Source: Gigantopelta aegis
Lineage: Eukaryota > Mollusca > Gastropoda > Neomphalida > Peltospiridae
Reading direction: 5' to 3'
NCBI RefSeq assembly: GCF_016097555.1
Contig: NC_054703.1
Location: forward strand, 2,605,920 to 2,669,919
DNA length: 64,000 nucleotides
Part shown: positions 56,044 to 64,000 of the stretch, in pieces
Layout of the letters: each line of letters opens with the position of its first letter
How positions within the stretch are numbered: the stretch's first letter is position 1
Translations under genes and position numbers: made by a program
Notes under the pieces: model-generated
Database searches by the model: none
Told to the model about the DNA's origin: nothing
What the model saw: the letters and a program-made list of their open reading frames with translations, nothing else

Positions 56044-56193
56044 AGTAATAGTATGTGACACACCACCATCCAAAGTTGTTCCTACATGTGAGGTTTGATG
56101 GTCCTGTATGCAAGATATGGCCTGGACAAGGATTTACTGTTATGTGCAGTAGACCGTGAAAAGTAGCTCACAATGACCTAACAATAGTACATG

Positions 56194-56366
56194 CAGGGCT
56201 GACACTGGAACAAATTTTGGTTTAGCCAATTTTTTAAAATGTTCAATATTTCCTTGAAAATCATTAAAATGTGGTCAATTTGAGGAGTATTTTATTAGCC
56301 AAAGTCCAAATTTTGCAGCCATTCTGTATAAAAATTAGCAATTGGCAATGTACAGGTTGAGCCCTG
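56194..56366. mobile_element. MITE, 173 bp, ACATG TSD
   Basis: Tips CAGGGCTGACACTGG and CAGGTTGAGCCCTG are roughly inverted. ACATG flanks both sides (56189-56193 and 56367-56371). Non-coding; inserted at the end of the satellite. Confidence 0.55.
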
Positions 56367-56375
56367 ACATGATCA

Positions 56376-56717
56376 CCATCCAAGAAGCTAACAGACGGAC
56401 ATACAATGCAATACCATAATATGACCAATTATAGACGGGCGTATATAAGTCGCCATGAAAGTTAAATTTGACCTGTAACAGGACATGATAGTTATATAAA
56501 CAATTTCATATCAATATCTAGAGGCATTGTGAAAAAAGTTCATAATTTTTTTTTAATTACTCAAGTTCAAGAACCACAACGGTCAAAAAAGGGTAAATCA
56601 ACATGAAAGTCAAACTTGATTTTTAACAGTACATAAGAACTATAAAAAAAATTTTTATGCATTGTGAAAAAAAAAAAAAGTTCAGAACAAATATAAATGG
56701 GACAGACATGAAACCTA
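56376..56717 (+). repeat. Dispersed repeat, diverged copies
   Basis: CAACATGAAAGTCAAACTTGA and AATTTGACCTGTAACAGGAC belong to the family also seen at 45341-45540; two related blocks follow each other here. Confidence 0.5.
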
Positions 56718-58216
56718 TACTCTTCAAAAGAAGAAACGCAAAACCACACTGTCGTAACATTTGGAGAATTGATTTAATTATTGAATGGTGAGTCCGATAA
56801 TTACCAAATGTTGCAGGATTGTTCACAATTCACTCTAGTCCATTGTGAGCAAGTGATAGGACACACCACCAAGGTCAAGGTCATCTGGAGTCAATACCGG
56901 GTGTGGCCTCCGCGTGTGTTGACAACTGCCTGGCACCGCCTGCCCATTGAAGCAACCAGAGTACGGATGACGTCCCGGGGGATGGTGGCCCACTCGGCCT
57001 GTAAGGCTGCTGCCAGCTCGGGCAGGGTCTGGGGCTGTGGTTGTCGCTGTCGGAGGCGTCGGTCCAACTCGTCCCATAGATGCTCAATTGGGTTCAAATC
57101 CGGTGATATCGATGGCCAAGGAAGGACATTAATGTTGTTGTTCTGTAGGAAAGCCGTTGTGAGACGTGCTGTGTGAGGCCTGGCGTTGTCATGTTGGAAC
57201 ACTGCGTTGGCGTTGGCCATAACTGGAACGATGTGTGGCCGGAGGATCTGGTCAATGTAGCCCTGTGCATTCAGGTTGCCCTGCACGTGGACCAGGTCAG
57301 TTCTGCCAGTGTGTGAGATGGCTGCCCACACCATGACACTACCCCCGCCGAATCTGTCCACTTCCTGCACGCAGTTTGCCGCATAATGTTCACCACGACG
57401 CCTATACACGCGACATCTTCCATCATGACGTCGGAGCAGAAATCGGGACTCGTCACTGAACCACACCTGTCTCCATCGCAGTTGAGGCCATTGTCGATGA
57501 ATCTGGCACCACTGCAGTCGGAGTCGACGGTGTAGTGGTGTTAAGATGACACCTCGAACTGGACGTCTGGCACGAATTCCTACCTCACGTAGGCGGTTCC
57601 GTACGGTCTGGTCGGATATCCTGCGCAAACCTGGTATTGCTGTGGCTGTGGAGGTGGCAGTAGTCAATCGTTCCCGAAGGTGGCGTACCCGGATGTAGCG
57701 GTCCTGCCCGGGGGTAGTGACCCGTGGTCGACCGGATCTAGGGAGGTCACGTGTTGATCCATGTTGCTGGTAACGGTCCCACAGTCTGGAGATGGTGCTT
57801 GGGGACACATGGAATGCCCTGGCAACGGCCGTTCTGGATTCGCCTGCGTCTAGTCGGCCGATGGCATGGTTTCTCTGCGGTTCACCGAGATGTGGCATGT
57901 CCTGGATTGTCAACTGTCGGCCAGATACAGAGGCCAGGCAAGCGAACACCCTGCACTTTTATACTGTCGGTGTTCATGTTGCACGTGCAGACAACGCACG
58001 TGCAGTGGTGACATGGTTTGCACGTGGCTGCGTTTTTGCGAATATTCACATTATGGAACTTTATTGTACAGTAGCTGCGTTTTATCGAATGTAACCGTGG
58101 GAATGTGTTTGGGACATGCAATGACCTTATATTCACAAAGCATGAACCGGTAGGAAACATAAAATCGGGAGTTATAACCCATTTGTACCCTTTTGCGTTT
58201 CTTTTTTTGAAGAGTA
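56718..58216 (-). mobile_element. Tc1/mariner transposon, looks complete
   Basis: The terminal inverted repeats of about 26 bp start TACTCTTCAAAAGAAGAAAC on the left and TACTCTTCAAAAAAAGAAAC on the right (minus), then GCAAAA; one mismatch. TA flanks both ends (56716-56717 and 58217-58218). The 1.5-kb length, one uninterrupted transposase and near-identical ends indicate a recent and possibly still mobile copy. Confidence 0.92.
56891..57949 (-). CDS. Tc1-type transposase, DD34E, intact
   Basis: A 352-residue open frame; the likely real start is the second Met (MPHLGEPQRNHAIG, 57898), giving 336 residues, usual for Tc1 transposases. An N-terminal helix-turn-helix (SRTAVARAFHVSPSTISRLW) and an AT-hook-like PRSGRPRVT linker precede a second HTH. 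The catalytic triad is seen as Asp in WFSDESRF, Asp in FQHDNARPHTA, and Glu in SPDLNPIEHLWDEL, with 34 residues between the last two. The Gly-rich GGGSVMVWAAI box is present. It cuts and pastes the element at TA sites. No stop or frameshift is seen. Confidence 0.95.
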   Translation of the reverse strand: MFACLASVSGRQLTIQDMPHLGEPQRNHAIGRLDAGESRTAVARAFHVSPSTISRLWDRYQQHGSTRDLPRSGRPRVTTPGQDRYIRVRHLRERLTTATSTATAIPGLRRISDQTVRNRLREVGIRARRPVRGVILTPLHRRLRLQWCQIHRQWPQLRWRQVWFSDESRFLLRRHDGRCRVYRRRGEHYAANCVQEVDRFGGGSVMVWAAISHTGRTDLVHVQGNLNAQGYIDQILRPHIVPVMANANAVFQHDNARPHTARLTTAFLQNNNINVLPWPSISPDLNPIEHLWDELDRRLRQRQPQPQTLPELAAALQAEWATIPRDVIRTLVASMGRRCQAVVNTRGGHTRY

Positions 58217-58410
58217 TATATTATTACACACCTGTGTAAGATATAGCTCATGTCACAACACTCACTCTATATCTAACTAGCGTAATATTGGTGTAACGTG
58301 AGCGCGACTTGGATCACTCGCTGACCTACTTCCTAGAAATATTATGTATAGTAGTCTCGACATCTGCTTACTTCTGAATTTCGGCTTGTTTGCAATAAAT
58401 AAAATATTAA
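58217..58410. other. Short spacer
   Basis: Nothing supported. Confidence 0.4.
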
Positions 58411-58945
58411 ACTAGCTTGCCTGTCATACCATTTTTATTAAACACGTGAACAAAGAAAGAAGTGTTTTATTTAACGATGCACTCAACACATTTTATTTAC
58501 GGTTATATGGCGTCAGACACATGGTTAAGGACCACACAGATTTTGAGAGGAAACCCACTGTCGCCACTACATGGGCTACTCTTCCGATTAGCAGCAAGGG
58601 ATCTTTTATTTGCGCTTCCCACAAGCAGGATAGCACAACCATGGCCTTTGTTGAACCAGTTATGGATCACTGGTTGGTGCAAGTGGTTTACACCTACCCA
58701 TTGAGCCTTGCGGAGCACTCACTCAGGGTTTGGAGTCGGTATCTGGATTAAAAATCCCATGCCTCGACTGGGATACGAACCCAGTACCTACCAGCCTGTA
58801 GACCGATGGCCTGCCACGACGCCACCGAGGCCGGTCTAAACTCGTGAACAGTGTTGTTATCTGACAAGCGAAAGCGAGTCAGATACCTATACTGTTCACT
58901 CATTTCATAAAAATGCTGTGACAGGCAAGCTCGTTTAGTGTTCTT
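58411..58945. mobile_element. Hairpin MITE split by a SINE
   Basis: AGCTTGCCTGTCATACCATT at the left pairs with AATGCTGTGACAGGCAAGCT at the right; the centre repeats GTATCTGAC-like arms. It is the second copy of the 47311-47411 family. Confidence 0.7.
58455..58835 (-). mobile_element. SINE type C, full length
   Basis: TTTATTTAACGATGCACTC to GACGCCACCGAGGCCGGT; flanked by TAAACACGTGAACA and TAAACTCGTGAACA. Inserted in the hairpin MITE. Confidence 0.88.
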
Positions 58946-59106
58946 CGTGTACCCTCCGGTTGGACCAGTGGTAGGGGACTAAAAACAAACTCAATATTAC
59001 AGTTGAAAATTGCACGAACGTTTTTTGTTTTTGTTTTTTTATGTTCAGTATATTAACAAAGAAAACCACACAAATGTTGTTTAGAGGGAAGAGATACCCA
59101 GGTACT

Positions 59107-59112
59107 TTTATT
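59107..59112 (-). terminator. RPS27 polyadenylation signal
   Basis: AATAAA on the minus strand (CTCTAATAAAAG), about 175 nt after the stop codon of the last RPS27 exon. Confidence 0.7.
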
Positions 59113-59286
59113 AGAGCTTCAAGATTATTACAAGCCAATATAATCAGTTAACATCATCACAGTCAATAGTTGAAAACAAGTGTTTTTTTTAAATCTCAAG
59201 TTTTGTTTTAACAGTTTCATTTCTTCCAGGCACCATCAACCCTCAAACCACGACTGGTCAGTCATTCACATATCTCCGCTCTCAAT

Positions 59287-59315
59287 CTAGTGCTGTTTCC
59301 TTCGGAATGAACACC
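59287..59315 (-). CDS. RPS27: RPS27, last coding exon
   Basis: After the acceptor TTTGTTTTGCAG the exon gives the last two bases of a Gly codon and then CSFRRKQH and TAG, the exact C-terminus of eukaryotic ribosomal protein S27 (eS27). The 29 coding bases are in the phase left by the exon at 63428-63538. A 3' UTR of about 180 nt follows to the AATAAA. Confidence 0.9.
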
Positions 59316-59461
59316 CTGCAAAACAAAAAGGAATTTTTGTTTAAAAAGTTTTGTTTAACGACACCATTAGAGCCCAGTCCCTATCTACCCAGCAAAATGA
59401 AAGTTTTCTTCGCTGAAAGACAGCTCAAGTAGATTAGCAGGAGTGTGAAAAAGAGAGAAAG

Positions 59462-59781
59462 AAATGTTTTATTTAACGACGCACTCAACACATTTTAGTG
59501 ACGGTTATATACGGCGTCGGACATATAGTTAAGGACCACACAGATATAGAGAGGAAACCCGCTGTCGCCACTTCATGGGCTACTCTTTTCGATTAGCAGC
59601 AAGGGATCTTTCATATGCACCATCCTATAAACAGGATAGCACATACCACAGCATCTGATGTACCAATCGTGGTGCACTCGCTGGAACGAGAAATAGCCCA
59701 ATGGGCCCACTGACGGGGATCAATCCCAAACCGATCGCGCATCAAGTGAGCACTTTACCACTGGGCTACGTCTCGCCCCTT
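59462..59781 (-). mobile_element. SINE type B, full length
   Basis: TTTATTTAACGACGCACTC to a head with TTACCACTGGGCTACGTCTCG; both pol III boxes recognisable. Confidence 0.85.
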
Positions 59782-60103
59782 GTTAAGAAAGAAACGAGAG
59801 AAAAAACTGTCAAAACATAGGCTACTCTTGAAAAATAATCTCCATTTAAAACAATAGTATGACGTCACTAATACAGATTAAACACTGTAAATCTTCACTA
59901 TTGTTTGTTGGATATGGTAAATAATTTTGAGGGGACTGATAAAATTCACAATAATAAAAATCTTAAGTAAATTTCCGCAGTGTTCCGATTCCTATAATCA
60001 TATGCCCCAATGCTCTGAAAATTAAACAGTCTCATAATCAAACAGACCGTGTCTTATTTTGATGGTTACTAATTGGCCATCACAGTGATAAAAATAAGAA
60101 AGA

Positions 60104-60190
60104 AAAAAATCACTTGTCCACCGGATAGGTATACCACAAAATCTACTTGTCCGCCAATATTTCCACTTGTCCATCTATGTAGGGCAGGAG
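60104..60190. repeat. ACTTGTCC repeat, left fragment
   Basis: CACTTGTCCACCGGATA, TACTTGTCCGCC and CACTTGTCCATC in a row. A similar but inverted-looking group lies at 62772-62870 (TACTTGTCCACCGGATAATC, then CACTTGTCGGGACAAACGG). They could be the two ends of one old element that now holds 60.2-62.8 kb, but the evidence is thin. Confidence 0.4.
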
Positions 60191-60563
60191 GTGGATGCAG
60201 AAGGAAAAGTTAAAGCCTGTGGCTTTTCTTTTTAAACCAATTTGCTTATTGGGCCTACACTTCACTTCAGATTGCATGTAATTTCGTGACTCGGGTTACT
60301 AAAATAAATTGTAGAATTTTTTACTGTCAAGATAGTTCAGCATGAAATAGTTAGTCATAAATTTTTTTAGTGTTTTTGTTTACGATTCAATGAAAGCCAG
60401 TTAAAATTGTTCTTGAGAACAGTTCCCTTCAGTTCACTTTCAGCTGAAGGCCTGGAAATAATTGTTTGGTAGTGCTTGTCGGAATCACTTGACATAAATG
60501 AAAATATGCATGTCATCAAATGTTAAAATAATGTTATAGCTGTCCTTTATTAATCATGTACTG

Positions 60564-60951
60564 AAAGAAAGAAAGAAGTGTTTTATTTAACGACGCACTC
60601 AACACATTTTATTTACGGTTATATGGCGTCAGACATATGGTTAAGGACCACACAGATTTTGAGAGGAAACCCGCTGTCGCCATTACATGGGCTACTCTTC
60701 CGATTGGCAGCAAGGGATCTTTTATTTGCACTCCCCACAGGCACGATAGCACAAACCATGGCCTTTGTTGAAGCAGTTATGGATCACTGGTCGGTGCAAG
60801 TGGTTTACACCTACCCATTGAGCCTTGCGGAGCACTCACTCAGGGTTTGGAGTCGGTATCTGGATTAAAAATCCCATGCCTCGACTGGGATCCGAACCCA
60901 GTACCTACCAGCCTGTAGACCGATGGCCTGCCACGACGCCACCGAGGCCGG
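60564..60951 (-). mobile_element. SINE type C, full length
   Basis: TTTATTTAACGACGCACTC to GACGCCACCGAGGCCGGT, with a GAAA-rich tail. AATCATGTACTG flanks it on both sides. Confidence 0.9.
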
Positions 60952-62771
60952 TAAAAAAATCATGTACTGTTACATATACTAGTACGTACAAGTTTAAATG
61001 ATGAAGTGAATCTCCTCTAAACAGTAGCCTGAACCCATGGGCCAAATTGGGCCCAAGTAAGTTCGATGGGTATCCAGGATACAGGGGTTTGGTTTGAGGT
61101 AGTCTTGTTGTATTCTGTTCACTATTAAATATGGAAAAAGTAATAAACTTTCAAATAACAACTACAATAAAATGTGGATAAGATGATGCAATTTATAAAC
61201 ACTTGGCTTGGGAGTTCTGGGTGCGTCTTATCATCAAACAAGTTGAGGTTTTGTCGGACTTTTGACATGTAATTTCATTTGAAAATGAAATACAGTCAAC
61301 ATCTTTCCACGAATGCAAGCCGAAGAATTTATTTTGTTAAACACACGTTAAAAACATAACAAATAAAATTCACAATTGTCCGGTCACTGCGGAAAGGCCT
61401 ACGGAATGTAAACGGATTCTAATCACGTTCGCAACTCAAATAACTTTATAGTAACAAAGCTAGTGATAAACTTTATGAATAAAGTGTCCTTTACTTACTT
61501 CATAATAAAAGTTTCTATTTAACTTTGGTTGCTTAATTGACATTTGTCAAAAACGCAGCACAAGCTGAAGTGAAAGTACCGTAGTGACAACTAACCCGGA
61601 GCCTCGTCCAAGGTAATATTCTGCCATAAATGATGACTGCTACCTGCAGGACCGTATGCTTTCAGAGGTACAATTTACATTAAATAAACACAATGGAACT
61701 AGATGATTTGTCCACTGTTCGGTTTTAAAGGGTAGGATTAAACATTCATGTTAAAGGATGCGTTTGTCATTGAGCCATTCGCAACGCATAGGGTTTCCTC
61801 GGGTTGATTAACAGGCATGGGAAACTCTTTCCCCCGGAAAACGTGATGGCGTTCTAGTAACAAATCAAGTATAAACACGTGCATGATAAGGTAGAAAAAA
61901 AAAAAAACTTTAAATATGCATTATAAAACATACTACATCGCACTGCTTCAACAAAAAAATATTTACTCTTCATATGAATTAAGTTTGTCATTACCAAATC
62001 CTGGCAAATGACACATTAAAAAAAAATTGTACCGGGCTGTCCATGACCCGATGCTTATTTAGGCCCATTATGAATGATATCTGGAGTGGAGGATGGAAAC
62101 ATCTATGGTGGGGAGACCAGCCATATTTTTACTTTTATTTTTTAATTAAACGGGGTCCTATTATTTTCAGACTTGTTCTGATAATAAATCAACAAGAAAC
62201 CATGTGATCGGGCGTATCCTGCATTTTCACGGGTTTGTTGATTGATCGTAATTTTGTTTCGTCATTCAAAATTATTTTTAAGTAACTTATTTCATAAAAT
62301 TCACTGCAGAGATATATGTAAATATAACTTACACCTAAATAATAAAATAATAAATATTAACCAATATATTTTTAATTCAGTCTAACAGGTTTTCGTTTTA
62401 TCGCATTACCAATGATGTAATCAGTAATTCACAAAAAATCAAAGGAAAACTTGACTTTTACATTTGTGGTAAAGAGGCAACTACTTCATTTTAAACGTAA
62501 GTTTTTTTTCTAAAATGTGAATGGTATCGAATATAATTTGTTGATCAAATAAATTAATATCAGCCGAGACATTCCGAGTAGGGAGTTCAGAACTCAATCG
62601 CAACTCTGAATATTCACGAGCTAAGATATGTTTTCAAGACCATGTTTATTTATTTAACTCTCAAACCACAATATTTGTATTTATAACACTGTTATTAACA
62701 GTTTGCAACGAGAAACCACTGATTTCAGTACAACAATTGATAAAAATTCTGATACTGCTTTGTAAAAAAAA

Positions 62772-62870
62772 CATTTTACTTGTCCACCGGATAATCACTA
62801 TGACAACTTATGCTTGTCTGGGTAAATTTTCACTTGTCGGGACAAACGGACAAGTGCTTATTTCGAACGC
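62772..62870. repeat. ACTTGTCC repeat, right fragment
   Basis: Holds ACTTGTCCACCGGATAATC, TATGCTTGTCTGGG and GACAAACGGACAAGTG, ending at TTTCGAACGCTG. Confidence 0.4.
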
Positions 62871-63079
62871 TGCATCATATTAGAATGCCATCAGCCTTAA
62901 GACAAATTTGACGTAGGCAGTTACAACAATCCAAAACTTGTGTGTTATTCCCTAAATGCATAGTGGGCTAAAAAAAACCTTATGTCTCTGGGAAGAAACC
63001 CACAAAATAACACACAATTCGTGGAAAGAACGATGTTTAACAGAATTTAACCTGTACTTCATTAAGAAAAAAAACAAGA

Positions 63080-63376
63080 AAAGTTTTAGTTTAACGACAC
63101 CACTGGAGCACATTGATTAATCAATCATCGGCTATTGGATTTCAAACATTTGGTAATTCTGATTAGTAGTCATCAGAGAAAACCCGCTACATTTTTTCTA
63201 ATGCAGCAAGGGATCTTTTATATGCACATTCCAACAGACAAGAAAGCACATACCACGGCCTGTATCCAGTTGTGGTGCACTGGTTGGAACGAGAAAAACC
63301 CCAATCAGCTGAGGTGGTTCGATCAGGACTGCGACGCAAGCAAGCACTCAACCGACTGAGCTACATCCCGCTCCAC
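63080..63376 (-). mobile_element. SINE type D, full length
   Basis: Tail TTTAACGACACCACTGGAGC, core, and a tRNA-like head reading GATGTAGCTCAGTCGGTTGAG on the minus strand with B box GGTTCGATC-like bases near 63317. The head differs from types A-C. Confidence 0.8.
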
Positions 63377-63383
63377 TTCATTA

Positions 63384-63842
<459 letters not shown>

Positions 63843-64000
63843 ATCCCTGCAATTAAAGAAATGTCCACGGGAAAAAAACATGCCATTGAAAAAAAAAAAA
63901 AAACCTGATTATAGTTCAAGGCAAAAAGGTTCTGTGTTGAATTCAAAACTGCATGGCAAACTTCACGGCATTGCTGATTGCCGTGGGCAATTTCAGGGGT

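Larger units (their letters stand above)
55536..56190 (+). repeat. Satellite, about 130-145 bp, five copies
   Basis: Units run CACCACCATC..AAGTTGTTC, ACATGTGAGGTTTGATGG, CAAGATATGG, GGACAAGGATTTACTGTTATG, CAGTAGACCATGAAAAGTAGG and GTGACCTA. They start near 55539, 55674, 55809, 55930 (5' part lost) and 56061. Divergence among copies is about 10-20% by eye. Confidence 0.85.

Noticed and set aside
56781-58153. Frames on the strand opposite the Tc1 transposase and in its other frames
   Set aside because: Shadows of the GC-rich transposase gene.
58462-58751. Open frames of 80-170 codons reading [18 protein letters not shown] and similar, also at 9298, 40141, 45709, 48115 and 60578
   Set aside because: They are readings of SINE tails and cores, recur with every SINE copy and change with its decay; not genes.

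Overview
The window is eukaryotic nuclear DNA: spliced genes, low gene density, AT-rich spacers, microsatellites and a heavy load of transposon debris. The SINE families (tRNA heads joined to shared bodies), the MITE ends and the repeat style fit a mollusc, most likely a gastropod; a deep-sea peltospirid-like snail is only a guess.

Three host genes can be supported. (1) A plus-strand gene that I do not recognise spans about 13968-23576. Its large first coding exon (14033-15269) carries five acidic internal repeats of about 50 residues. It is followed by seven near-identical 405-nt exons, each entered and left in phase 1, in a 6.9-kb tandem array; only the last copy runs on into a C-terminal membrane segment and a stop. 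(2) COX7C (cytochrome c oxidase subunit 7C) is complete on the minus strand in two exons, 54376-54278 and 51974-51855. (3) The last two coding exons of RPS27 (ribosomal protein S27) lie on the minus strand at 63538-63428 and 59315-59287; its 5' exons lie beyond the right edge.

Layout: 1-13.6 kb is intergenic, with a multi-level transposon nest at 7.1-9.4 kb and a broken DIRS-like retroelement at 11.9-13.6 kb. 14-23.9 kb is the exon-array gene. 24.3-26.8 kb is a large foldback set in diverged sub-repeats. 27-32 kb is microsatellite, SINE and MITE patchwork. 33.0-36.0 kb is a LINE split by a solo LTR. 36.6-43.1 kb holds inverted copies of a repeat next to RecQ-like helicase first-exon fragments. 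48.9-51.2 kb is a hAT transposon. 51.8-54.4 kb is COX7C. 55.5-56.2 kb is a satellite with nuclear-receptor-like palindromes. 56.7-58.2 kb is an apparently intact Tc1/mariner. 59.1-64 kb is the 3' part of RPS27.

The three genes share no visible pathway. The most interesting object is the exon-array gene, which grows by repeats at two scales and whose terminal and internal exon forms differ by one event between two 11-bp direct repeats.
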